Assembly (NCBI GenBank): GCA_022414725.1 | Contig: CM039466.1 | Span: forward strand, 16,379,461 to 16,443,460 | DNA: 64,000 nucleotides | DNA from: Microglena sp. YARC | Lineage: Eukaryota > Chlorophyta > Chlorophyceae > Chlamydomonadales > Chlamydomonadaceae | Direction: 5' to 3' | In this document: positions 32,401-42,319 of the stretch, in pieces | Layout of the letters: each line of letters opens with the position of its first letter | Numbering within the stretch: position 1 is the first letter of the stretch | Translations under genes and position numbers: made by a program | Notes under the pieces: generated by a model | What the model was told of the DNA's origin: nothing | Seen by the model: only the letters and a program-made list of their open reading frames with translations | The model's database searches: none

Positions 32401-35400
32401 TATGATCGTAGGTTTGTGGGATGGGAATATGGGTGGGATTGTGGGTTGGTGGAAGGGACTGTGGGTGTGAGTGCGGGTCGGTTGATGAGATTGTCATATT
32501 GATATAGGTTGTGTGTCTTTGGCTTGGTGGATGTGAGTGTGGGTGGGGGTGTTGGTGGGAGTATGTTTGGATGGGAGTGTGGATGGGGGTGTTGGTAGGA
32601 GTATGGATGGGATTGTGGGTGGGAGTGTTGGTGGGAGTATGGATGGGAGTGTGGGTGGGGAATTTGGAAAGAGTATGTTTGGATGGGAATGTGGGTGGGG
32701 GTGTTGGTGGGAGTATGTTGGGATGGGCCGATGTGTGGGTGGAGGCATTGGTGGGAGTATGTTTGGATGGGAGTGTGGGTGGGGGTGTTGGTGGGATTAT
32801 GTTGGGATGGGAGTGTGTGTGGAGGTGTTGGTGGGAGTATGTTGGGATGGGCCGATGTGTGGGTGGAGGTGTTGGTGGGAGTATGTTTGGATGGGAGTGT
32901 GGGTGAGGGTGTTGGTGGAAGTATGTTCGGATGGAAGTGTGGGTGGGGGTGTTGGTGGGAGTATGTTTGGATGGGAGTGTGGGTGAGGGTGTTGGTGGGA
33001 GTATGTTTGGATGGGAGTGTGGGTGGAGGTGTTGGTGGGAGTATGTTGGGATGGGCCGATGTGTGGGTGGAGGCATTGGTGGGAGTGTGTTTGGATGAAA
33101 GTGTGGGTGGGGGTGTTGGTGGGATTATGTTGGGATGGGAGTGTGGGTGAGGGTGTTGGTGGGATTATGTTGGGATGGGAGTGTGGGTGGGGGTGTTGGT
33201 GAGAGTATGTTGGGATGGGAGTGTGGGTGGGATTTTTGGTGAGAGTACGTTTGGGAGTGTGGGTGGGGGTGTTGGTGGGAGTATGATGGGATGGGCCGAT
33301 GTGTAGGGGTCGGCTATGCCATATAATATAATATTATAATACATTATATTATATGGTATTATATAATATTAGTCAGACGAGCCGTCTCACTAGAATTTTA
33401 AATTTATTTGAAAAACTAATATTATCGTGACACTATAATAATATTAATTACTATTAGTTTTTCAAACACAAATATTAGTTGCCGTTCCCTACCGTTGCTT
33501 GAGAGGTGGATGTGATTCACTGTTTCTTTTTTAGCTATGAGTACCAGCATCTAGGCAGCTTCATTCACCCATCCTTGGGCCAAACCCAATGCTTGCAGCT
33601 GCATTGGAATGCCTGTCATTTCTGGGGAACGGCAACCAATATAAGTGTTTGAAAAACTAATATTAACTCATATTTAGGGGGCGGCAATTATATCTATATT
33701 GCCCAAAAACATAGATCTATATAGATCTATATATAGGAAATCTATTTATTGTGTATATCTACAACATATGCAGTTACATCAGATAGACACCGGAAAATCT
33801 AGTCAAAGCGCCTGCAATATGATATGGTGCCCTATGCCATAATTGTAAAACCAGATTTTGATTTTGTAAGGTGCCCTATGCCGATTTTCAAAAATCCAGC
33901 TTCGCCAATATATATACATATATATAAATTGATGCCTCTCCCTACTAATATTATTCTAGTGTTACAATAATATAAGTTTTTAAAATCAATTCGAAATTCT
34001 GGTGAGACAGCTTGTCCGACTAATATTGTATAATATTATTTAACATAGCCGACCCCTAGTCATTTCAGATTACAGACACACCGGCCAGCTTCAGGTTTGG
34101 CCCAAGGGTGGGAGGAAGGAGCTGCCTAGAAGCTGGTAATTGTAGCTAAACAAGTTCTATGCAGCGTCGCCTGCGACGCTAGAAAATGGCGGAGAGTGAT
34201 CGCGACGGAGCAACAGGTGGCAACGGAAGCGAGTTAGTTACGAGACAGTTGGCTCACGTGTCAGGCTTCATCGCTGTCAGACAGATGGCCGGACGGACAA
34301 ATGGGTAAACATGGGGGCTCCCGCCCCCCAGATGGGGGGGGCTCCGCCAAAAATAAACAGTGATGAGAGTGCGAGTACATGGATTTGGGTACTGGAGGGA
34401 CATCACAAAAATGTAATAATAACGCCTGTTGGGGCGTGGTATTAAGGGAGCCCCGTCTTACGGCGGTAAAGAACGGGCTGCTACTTTACCTGGACAAAGC
34501 TACCATGGCGGTTGACAGCGACCGCAAACACTAAATCGCACCCTTGGGGATTCAAACCCGGTAACTTCTTCATTCTTTCTAGGAGCTCAACCATTGAGCC
34601 ATTCGTCGGAACGGGGATGGAGGGACAGCATATCTCCACTTGTAGTATTCAACACACACATGACAGCATGAGGGTAAAAAAAACTTAAGTACTAAAACTA
34701 GTCAAGTTTAGGTTTAGTTCAGTTCAGTTTGGTTCAGTTTAGGTTTAGTTAATTTTCGTTTCGTTTAGGTTTAGTTCTTTAACTGTATGTGTAGGGAACA
34801 CCAGTATGATATCATATGATATCATTTTGTCATATGATATCATATGATGACGGCAGTCTGACTAGGCTAAAGTTACCATTTATATACAAGATTATATGAT
34901 GGAATTTGTATGGTATCCTATGATCTTATACTCGCCTTTGATCAACATCATATATTCATATGATATGCCCTATGTATGCATGTGTGGATGTTTGTGGGTG
35001 CGTTTTGGTTAGTGGGGTGAGTGGGTGTGGGGTTGCATGCGTGGATGTGTGTGGGTGTGTTTGGGTCTAGGGGGGTGAGTGGGGGTGGGGTTGCATGTTT
35101 GGATGTGTGTGGGTGTGTTTGGGTCTAGGGGGGTGAGTGGGGGTGGGGTTGCATATGTGGATGTGTGTGGGTGCGGTTGGATATAGGTGGGTGAGTGGGG
35201 GTGGGGTTGCATGTGTGGATGTGTGTGGGTGCGGTTGGATATAGGTGGGTGAGTGGGGGTGGGGTTGCATGTGTGGGTGCGTTTGGGTCTAGGGGGGTGA
35301 GTGGGGGTGGGGTTGCGTGTGTGTGTGGGTGGGTGCGTTTGGATGTAGGAGGGTGAGTGGGGGTGGGGTTGCGTGTGTGTGTGTATGGATGTAGGGGGGT

Positions 35401-38400
35401 GAGAGGGGGTGGGGTTGCGTGTATGTGTGTGTGTTATCTACTGATTCCCTTCCCACCACACCCCTGCCCAGGCAAAGAACTTCTACACCACCAAGGAAGA
35501 TGGTAGTGGTTGGTTCAACTCCAGTGCCCCCTCATCATCAGCACGGCATAGACACGACTCTCCCGATGCCTCACCCCCACGGAGAACACGACATGACTCC
35601 CCAGACGCCTCTCCCCCTAGACGACCGAAGACAGGCGCTGACCTGTCACCACCACGTAGGGAACAGCATGATAGCCCTGATGCCTCTCCTCCTAGGCGAC
35701 CCAGAGCAGGGGCAGACCTGTCACCTCCCCGAAAGGCCAGACATGACTCTCCGGATGCCTCACCCCCTAGACGACCCAGACCAGGGGCGGACCTCTCACC
35801 CCCTAGAAAATCCAATGCAGGCGCGGACCTCTCCCCCCCACGTAGAGCAAGGCACGATAGTCCAGATGCCTCTCCTCCTAGGCGTCCAAAGCCAGGAGCA
35901 GACCAACCATCTCCTCGAAGGGCGAGAAATGACTCCCCAGACGCCTCACCCCCTAGACGACCCAGACCAGGGGCGGACCTCTCACCCCCTAGAAAACCCA
36001 ATGCAGGCGCGGACGTCTCCCCCCCACGTAGAGCAACACACGATAGTCCAGATGCCTCACCCCCTAGACGTCCAAAGCCAGGAGCAGACCAATCACCTCC
36101 CCGAAGGACGAGACATGACTCCCCAGATGCATCACCCCCTGGACGACCCAAGGCAGGAGGCGACCAATCACCCCCACGCAGAGCAAGGCACGATAGCCCA
36201 GATGCACCACCACCAAGGGGCAGTGGCCCTGGAAGGAACGAGCTGGGGGAGCGAGCTCGAATGGCAGATGGAACTATTGCCGGCCTTGTGAGTGCGCAGG
36301 AACTGACCAAGGAGTCTCTGGACATGGCTGCTGCTGCAAGAAAGAGAAAGTGAGTGTTTGTTTGCTTTGCTTGTTTTGCTTGCTTCTGTGTTTGCGTATG
36401 CATGGATGGATGGATGGGTTGGTGGGTTTTTTGTAATGCTAAGGAACTGACCAAGGAGTCCCAGGACATGGCTGCAGCTGCCAGGAAGTGGGAGTGAGTG
36501 TGTTTTAGTTTGCTGTTTGTTTTGCTCGATTCTGTTTGTGCATACGCATGGATGGATGGATGGATGGATGTAATATGCAGGAACTGACCAAGGAGCCTCA
36601 GGACATGGCTACTGCTGCAAAAAAGAGAAAGTGTTTGTTTGTTTGTTTGTTTGTATGTTTGCTTTGCTTTTTTTTAGTTTGTTTTGCTTGATTCTGTGTT
36701 TGCGTAAGCATGGATGGATGGGTTGGTGGTTGTTTCGCAATGCCAAGGAACTGACCAAGTAGTCTCAGGACATAGATGCAGCTGCAAGACAGAGAAAGTG
36801 AGTGTTTGTTTGTTTGTTTGCTGTTTTTTTCCTGCTTGTTTTGCTTGATACTGTGTGTCCTTCCGCATCCATGGATGGATGGATGGGTCTTTTCAATGCT
36901 AAGGAACTGACCAAGGAGTCTCGTGACATGGCTGCTGCTGCAAGGAAGTGGGAGTGAGTGTGTTTTAGTTTGCAGTTAGTTTCCTGCTTGTTTTGCTCGA
37001 TTCTGTTTATGCATACGCATGGATGGATGGGTGCATGGATGGATGGATTTAATATGCAGGAACTGACCAAGGAGTCTCGTGACATTGCTGCAAGTAAGTG
37101 GGAGTGAGTGTGTTTTAGTATGCTGTTTTTTCCTGATTGTTTTGCTTGATACTGTGTGTACTTCCGCATCCATGGATGGATGGGTGGATAGATGTTTGCA
37201 ATGCCAAGGAACTGACCAGGGAGTCTTGTGACATGGCTGCAGCTGCAAGATAGGGAAAGTGACTTTTTGTTTTGCGGTTTGTTTGTTTGTTTGTTTGTTT
37301 GTTTGTGTGTTTGTTTGCTTGCTATTTTCTCCTGCTTGTTTTGCTTGTTTCTGTGTGTGCGTATGCATGCATGGATGTGTTGGTGTTTGTTTTGTAATGC
37401 TAAGAAACTGACCAAGGAGTTTCATGACATTGCTGCAGCTGCAAGAAAGAGAAAGTCAGTGTTTGTTTGCTTTGCCTGTTTGTTTGTTTTGCTTGATTCT
37501 GTGTGTGCGTATGCATGTATGCATGGATAGATAGATCCCCCACCCTTCTTGCGGTCTATGCACTCTTTTCAACCCTGTGCACCTTGAACATCATTACATC
37601 AACATCATGTTCTGTACTTTCTGCGCACTCTGAACACCATCACCCTTTGCACTCGGAACACCAGCACCCTTCGCACTCTGAACACCAATGCCCTGTGCAC
37701 CTTGAATATCATCATCATCATCATCATCATCATGTTCTGTGCACCTTGAACACCAACACCCTGTTCACCTTGAACATCAACATCATGTTCTGTACTCTCT
37801 GTGCACTCTGAACACCAATACCCTTTTCACTGTGAACACCAACGCCCTGTGCACCTTGAACATCATCATCATCATCATCATCATCATCATGTTCTGTGCA
37901 CCTTGAACACCAACACCCTGTTCACCTTGAATTTCATCATTATGTTCTGTGCTTTCTCTCTGTGCCCCTTGAACACAAACACCCTGTACACCTTTACCAC
38001 CAACACCCTGTGCACCTTGAACATACAGGGCTGATGCCGTTGGTAGAGGGGCCGAAACCGTGTACCGAGACCGCGTCTCTGGCAAGGTTGTTAGCAAGGA
38101 GGAATTTGCAGAGTCCAGGACGAAGGGCAAGAAGCAAAAAACAAAGGAGGAGGAGGTGAGCCTTCATATAAACAGCTTTGAATGAATGATTCATTAATTT
38201 GTTAATTCGTTTGTTCCTTCCTTTCTTCCTACATTCATTCCTTCATTTGTTTATCCCTGCCCTGCCCTGCCCTGCCCTGCCCTGCCCTGCCCTGGCTTGC
38301 CCCTCCCCTCCCCTCCCCTCCCCTCCCCCCCCCCCCCCCCCCCCCCCCCCCCCTGCCTACCTGCCTGCCTGCATCCTTGCATCCCTGCATCCCTTTCATT

Positions 38401-40319
38401 CACTCCTTCTGTAGGAGGAGGAGCAGTACCAAGGGACTGCTGTGGCAAGGGCTTTGATGCATTTTGATTTGATTTCATTCACTTATTTTTGCCCTTTCAT
38501 TCACTCCTTCTGTAGGAGAAGGAGCAGTAACAAAGGATTTGATTCATTCATTCATTGTCACAGCGCTGTATCCATTTACCCGCCCCATGAGTATCTGCAT
38601 TATCAGAATTCTCTAGATATTGGTCAACGCATGAAACAGTTACACTAGCCGTGGGCCACCTCCGCCAGCGTATGCTGTCACACTAGCATTTGCTGCCCGC
38701 GCTCAATAACTTCAAAAGTAGCTTGAGCATCATCAGCAGCACCAAAACATCCAGTTGCATGCTACAAAAATGCGCGCGGTAGCGCGATTCTGCGCACGCT
38801 TTGTTTAGCCCCACTGCGCGTTTCGCGCAGTTTTTCAACCCCCTGTGGCCGCAGCGCGCAGTTTTTGCGCTTATTGCACTACCAAGCGCTGACCAAGAAA
38901 TCGAGTAGGTAGAGCATCATCGTCAGCACCAAAATATCCAGATTCATCACCCCCTAGGCGTTCAAAGCCAGGAGCAGACCAAGCACCTCCCTTTCATCCT
39001 CCATCATGTTTGTGTATCTAGCATTTGCTGCCTGCGTCCAAGAACTTCAAAAGTAGCTTACGCATCATCCTCAGCACCAAAATATCCAGATTAATCACCC
39101 CTTAGGTGTTCAAAGCCAGGAGCAGACCAAGCACCTCCCTTTCATGAGCCTTTCATCCTCCATCTTGTTTGTGTATGTCGCATTTTATACCTGCGCCCAA
39201 GTCCTTCAAAAGTAGCTCGAGCATTATCATCAGCACCAAAATATCCATTATTATGCATAAGTGCATTATCATCATCATTATGTTATTATTATCTCCATAG
39301 GTGCCTAAGTCCAAAAATGCCCTAAGTTGGTACAAGATTGTGGTACAGAGCCGTACAGGCCCCCAAATGCTCGGAATCGAATTCTGTCTGGCCCGGCTTT
39401 CTCGCAATTGTGTCAGCTACGCGCACATGTATTTCTGGTCCGCCTTCGCATGCGGTCGCGAGCAGCTTTGTACGGAAGGCCGTTGGCAGTACATCAGATG
39501 TGCGATAAATTGTGGTACAAATCGAGATCGCGCCAGACACAAGGCAGCGGGAGCTATTCCGAATCATGTCACAGCAGGACGAAAGGCTTATCAAACCCCC
39601 CCCACCAAGGTCAGAGGCTGCGCTTCAGCCTTGGCCTCGGAATTTACTGAGATAGCAGTACAACTTGAAACTTCACTTGATCACCTCCCAATCCCACCTC
39701 CCAACTTAAGATTTCACCCCCTTTCCCAAATCAAAAACTAACTTCAGGTGTGGATGTTTGAAACAAAGTTTTTTTTTAAATACATATTGAAAATAATTTT
39801 GAAATTTCAAATTTGAATAAATAAAGTTAGTCTTCGTGCTACGAAGCAAAGCTAAGACCCAAAATGAGACAATTCAGCTTGTGCAGCGTTGTACCACACT
39901 TAGGGCACCCACAATATGTAAATACTCTATAGTATTTTTGGGGTCCATATTCACCCGTACTGCCCATGTACTGCCATCCAAAACCTGATGTAACAATAAC
40001 TTATGAGGAAAGATGTGCACATTAGGGCTACCTGCTTTTATTTTAAGAAAACTTGTTTTTGATAGCGATAGGCTCCGTTCCACTTCTACGTAAAATGCGT
40101 ACTGACTTAGGGAGCCCCATAGTGAAACAAATCACATGTTTTGCTCTGCCTGCTTCCCACAACCTGATAGAACCCAACTCTGAGTATTCATATGTTGAAC
40201 TGATGTGGTTAGATAAGTTATTAGCAAAATAAAGTTTTCTTTGGACTTGAGGTAATAGGTGGAAACCATCCGTACAACTCAGGGTCGGACTTCGGCACTT
40301 ATGGAAATATTATTATTAC

Positions 40320-40354
<35 letters not shown>

Positions 40355-42154
40355 GTGCATTGGTGTTCTGGGAAACATTTTCCAAATTGGATTTTCATCA
40401 TCCTTTCGTTCCCCATTTGTAGGAGGAGGAGCAGTTCCTGGAGTGGCGAAGGGGCCTAGCCCAAAAGAAGGCTGCAGAAGAGAAGTCGAAAAGAATGGTG
40501 GAGGAGGTAAGCTCCTGAGTGTAGTGCCTACTTGCCATTGGTTTTCTACTGCCTTATGCACCTTCTTTCTATTGAGCCCTTGAAGAACAATCATTGGAGC
40601 CCTTGAATAATAATAATAATTATTATTATTATTATTATAACAGCGTTCTGTACGCCGGCAATTCATCATCTACCGTCTGCAGAATGCAATACTTCTCCCC
40701 GTGCAAAAGCCACGGAAACCAGGGAGTGTGCCGGGTGCCAACTCATGCCAGTGATTCATACGTCCTAGTCTCTACACCGACAGTTTAATGACTTGTCAAG
40801 GTTTGGGCCCTTGAGTGCGAGCAATAGCAGTGTGTTATATTGCCAAGTGCTGCCAAGTAGGCATGCCACAACTTCCTCATACTTAACCCCACCGCACCAT
40901 CACCCCCCCCACCGCCCCCCCCCCCACCACCACCACCACACCGTACCATCACCACCGCACCACCGCACCACCACCATCACACCGCACCACCACCACCACA
41001 CCACCACTGCACCCCATTACGCCCCATCACACCGCACCACCACCTCACCCACCCCACCACTCCTTCAGGCACCCTTTCCACACCCTCCTCATACTTACCC
41101 CCCCCCCCCCTGCCCCTTGCCCCTTGCGCCCCTCACTGCCCCACCACCCAACCACCACCACCACCTTTAGTCCACAACCTCTTCATACTACCTCCCCCCA
41201 CCCCACCCCACCCCCTGCCCCTTGCGCCCCCCACCCCACTTGTCCACAACCCCCTCATACTTACCCACCTGCCCCTCGCCCCTTGCGCCCCATGCCAGGC
41301 TTCCCGCCCCTTCGCACGCAGCGTTAACGATTCTGAGCGTGATGCAATATTCAGAGAGCGCACACGCTTTGGCGACCCCATGGCGCACTTGGTCAAGAAG
41401 AAGGCGCGTGGTCCTGAGGAAGGCGGGGAACTCACCACACGCTATGACGAGGAAGCTATGAAGAAGTCAGGTGCGTGATAGTGATGGTGGTGGGAAGCTA
41501 TGAAGAAGTCAGGTGCGTGATAGTGATGGTGGTGGGAAGCTATGAAGAAGTCAGGTGCGTGACAGTGATGGTGGTGGGAAGCTATGAAGAAGTCAGGTGC
41601 TTGATAGTGATGGTGGTGGGAAGCTATGAAGAAGTCAGGTGCGTGATAGTGATTGTGGTGATGAGGTTGGGCAGGTGTTTGTGGTGTTGGCGTTGACAAT
41701 AGTTGTTGGGTGGTGGTAGTGGTGGCCACACTGGGAGGGTGGTGGACAAGTGGTGGTGGTGGTGGCGGTGGCGATGGTGTGATGGTGGCGGACAAGTGGT
41801 GGTGGTGGTGGTGGTGAATAATCCAAGTTATGGACTCAATCTTCAAGAAAACAATAAGCAAGGAACAAGAAGGGACATAGAAAGAACAATCAGCAATGAA
41901 CAAAGAACACAATCAGAAAACAGCACATCTGTCCCTCCCCGCCCACAGGGTTCATGATCCCTCAGGAGATACCCAATTACAGCTGGTTGAAACGCGGTGT
42001 GACAGCTCCCACTAATCGCTACAACATACGACCCGGCCGACACTGGGATGGGGTGGATAGGAGCACTGGCTTCGAGCGCTCCTACTTGCTCAATCGCAAC
42101 CAGACAGCAGCGGAGAAGTTGGAGGCACGTCTGTGGTGCATGGAGGATATGTAG
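29428..42154 (+). CDS. BUD13: BUD13 (pre-mRNA splicing factor, RES complex), 7 exons
   Basis: BUD13 is a subunit of the nuclear retention and splicing (RES) complex on activated spliceosomes. Exons: 29428-29721, 31871-31929, 35472-36349, 38029-38155, 40423-40506, 41299-41470, 41949-42154; all GT-AG with matching phases. Exon 1 has MQDYLKKYGG, a Lys run, then RIIDNDVSGLG and DDEEDDD, like other BUD13 starts. Exon 2 gives QPVIVNKEEGRALAKQIDE. Exon 3 starts KEDGSGW and has nine HDSPDASPPRR-type repeats. Exon 4 has GAETVYRDRVSGK. Exon 6 has GDPMAHLVKKKA, and exon 7 has the family-defining NRYNIRPGRHWDGVDRSTGF, ending CMEDM. Exon 1 needs a frame change inside the AAG run at 29605-29608. The first ATG could be 29428 or 29542. 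Family call is very strong. Confidence 0.93.
29740..31450 (+). repeat. TGTGCATGTG minisatellite filling BUD13 intron 1
   Basis: About 1.6 kb of TGTGCATG, GGGCACACAAATGTGCAT and TGTATATGCGTG units, with larger ~95 and ~180-bp periods. Both strands stay open over hundreds of codons because the period lacks stops. None is a gene. Confidence 0.9.
31665..32215 (+). repeat. Copied acceptor and donor edges of BUD13 exon 2
   Basis: Upstream, CGCAG|ATCAACCCTTCATTGTGAAC at about 31673-31700 copies the exon 2 acceptor edge. Downstream, GCAAAGCAGATTGAYGAG|GTAG plus TGCCTGGGGGTTTAGGGTTG makes a ~62-bp unit repeated five times (31912-32215); every unit keeps the donor. Between the upstream copy and exon 2 lies CCACCACCACC satellite. 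Confidence 0.9.
32510..33300 (+). repeat. ~39-bp minisatellite in BUD13 intron 2
   Basis: GGGAGTGTGGGTGGGGGTGT, TGGTGGGAGTATGTTTGGAT; about twenty units, with a higher-order variant carrying GGGCCGATGTGTGGGTGGAG. Open in several frames on both strands; not coding. Confidence 0.9.
33304..34058. mobile_element. Nested MITE cluster, TIR GGGGTCGGCTATG, TA target duplication
   Basis: Outer ends are TA|GGGGTCGGCTATG (33306) and CATAGCCGACCCC|TA (34056), followed inward by matching TAATATTAGTC and TCTCAC blocks, so the inverted repeats exceed 100 bases. Inside, further ends of the same pattern face each other: TTGCCGTTCCCTA at 33479-33491, GGGGAACGGCAAC at 33627, TAGGGGGCGGCAATT near 33676, TGCCTCTCCCTA near 33950. 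No transposase is encoded. It lies in BUD13 intron 2. Confidence 0.75.
34165..34365 (+). repeat. Dispersed repeat shared with the 15054 TIR element
   Basis: GGTGGCAACGGAAGCGAGTT, CGGACGGACAAATGGG, GGGGGCTCCCGCCCCCCAGA and GGCTCCGCC occur in the same order as at 15220-15385. Confidence 0.75.
34380..34612 (-). mobile_element. tRNA-derived SINE
   Basis: On the minus strand the head has an A-box-like TGGCTCAATGG inside a perfect D-arm pairing (GCTC ... GAGC). About 33 bases after it follows a B-box-like GGGTTTGAATCCC. The unrelated body continues to ~34380 and recurs at 5690-5800. The anticodon arm and acceptor stem do not form a normal tRNA, so a retroposon is the better call. Confidence 0.65.
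34795..34970 (+). repeat. ATATCATATGAT palindromic repeat, copy 3
   Basis: Several GATATCATATGATATC palindromes, then GGCAGTCTGACTAGGCTAA and a second palindromic end at 34950-34970. The copy at 19195-19315, in GPAT intron 1, has the same core. Confidence 0.75.
34975..35435 (+). repeat. ~60-bp minisatellite before BUD13 exon 3
   Basis: GGTGAGTGGGGGTGGGGTTG, CATGTGTGGATGTGTGTGGG, TGYGTTTGGRTMTAGG; about seven units ending 35 bases before the exon 3 acceptor. Confidence 0.9.
35540..36215 (+). repeat. In-frame HDSPDASPPRR / PGADLSPPR repeat of BUD13 exon 3
   Basis: Nine (H/N)DSPDA units, some followed by PKPGAD or NAGAD spacers; periods are multiples of three. Similar RHDSPD repeats are known in BUD13 proteins and are probably phosphorylated Ser-Pro/Arg regions. 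Confidence 0.9.
36430..37545 (+). repeat. About seven copies of the BUD13 exon 3 donor edge
   Basis: Each ~150-bp unit has GGAACTGACCAAGGAGTCTC, GACATGGCTGCWGCTGCAAG, a donor-like GAAAGTGAGTG, then GTTTGTTTG and ATGGATGGATGG. Copies start near 36440, 36578, 36746, 36900, 37056, 37206 and 37402. Some (36578, 37056) are preceded by ATGCAG and so look like complete small exons. Confidence 0.92.
37555..38028 (+). repeat. CACCTTGAACACCAACACCC minisatellite before BUD13 exon 4
   Basis: Units of TGTGCACYYTGAACACCAAC with CATCATCATCAT expansions. The last unit ends as the exon 4 acceptor (ACATACAG, 38028). Confidence 0.88.
38395..38530 (+). repeat. Two acceptor-edge copies of BUD13 exon 5
   Basis: CACTCCTTCTGTAG|GAGGAGGAGCAGTACC (38402-38430) and a decayed repeat (38505-38532) match the true exon 5 start at 40423. 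A CCCTG/CCCCT satellite and a poly-C run (38327-38353) precede them. Confidence 0.85.
38765..39160 (+). repeat. GC hairpin repeat copy 2 and two copies of a BUD13 exon 3 piece
   Basis: 38765-38895 matches 16150-16270. Then TCACCCCCTAGGCGTTCAAA, GCCAGGAGCAGACCAAGCAC at 38945-38992 and again at 39098-39142 copy the PRRPKPGAD-coding unit of exon 3 (about 36057-36105) into intron 4. Confidence 0.8.
40640..40800 (+). repeat. Dispersed repeat (CACGGAAACCAGGGAG family) with ATT microsatellites
   Basis: Matches 5484-5625 and extends to TCTCTACACCGACAGTTTAA, which also follows the copy A relative at 6052. ATT/AAT runs lie at 40308-40354 and 40607-40640. 39300-40250 upstream shows no recognisable feature. 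Confidence 0.65.
40880..41290 (+). repeat. CACCACCGCACC satellite before BUD13 exon 6
   Basis: C/A-rich satellite followed by repeats of CCTCATACTTACC, CCCCTTGCGCCCC. The last unit runs into the exon 6 acceptor (TGCCAG, 41298). Confidence 0.85.
41440..41825 (+). repeat. Five copies of the BUD13 exon 6 donor edge plus GGTGGT satellite
   Basis: GGAAGCTATGAAGAAGTCAG|GTGCGT and AGTGATGGTGGT form a ~44-bp unit repeated five times from the true donor (41470). GTGGTGGACAAGTGGTGG satellite follows to 41825. Confidence 0.93.
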
Positions 42155-42315
42155 CTGATCATTTTATGTAGCTGTCAAGTGGGAGGACATGTAGCTGACA
42201 AGTTGGAGGCACGCCTGTGGTGCATGGAGTATTGTAGCTGACAAGTTGGATCTGTAGCTGACAAGTTGTAGGCACGCTTGTGGAGGACATGTAGCTGACA
42301 CGTAGGAGGATATGC
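42105..42315 (+). repeat. Copies of the BUD13 stop-codon end
   Basis: GACAAGTTGGAGGCACGCCT, GTGGTGCATGGAG and ATGTAGCTGA recur three to four times after the stop at 42152-42154. Confidence 0.88.
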
Positions 42316-42319
42316 AGCC

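Noticed and set aside
32138..33076. 312-codon minus-strand His/Pro/Thr frame
   Set aside because: Antisense of the intron 2 minisatellite; the unit period is a multiple of three.
34530..34612. Functional tRNA gene on the minus strand
   Set aside because: A- and B-box-like elements and D-arm are present, but I could not pair an acceptor stem or anticodon arm, and the body is a dispersed repeat.
35483..36469. 328-codon minus-strand frame opposite BUD13 exon 3
   Set aside because: Antisense shadow of the in-frame repeat; the plus frame matches a known family.
39301..39741. 146-codon plus-strand frame in BUD13 intron 4
   Set aside because: No recognisable motif, lies within an intron on the same strand, and codon pattern is unconvincing. 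A captured fragment remains possible.
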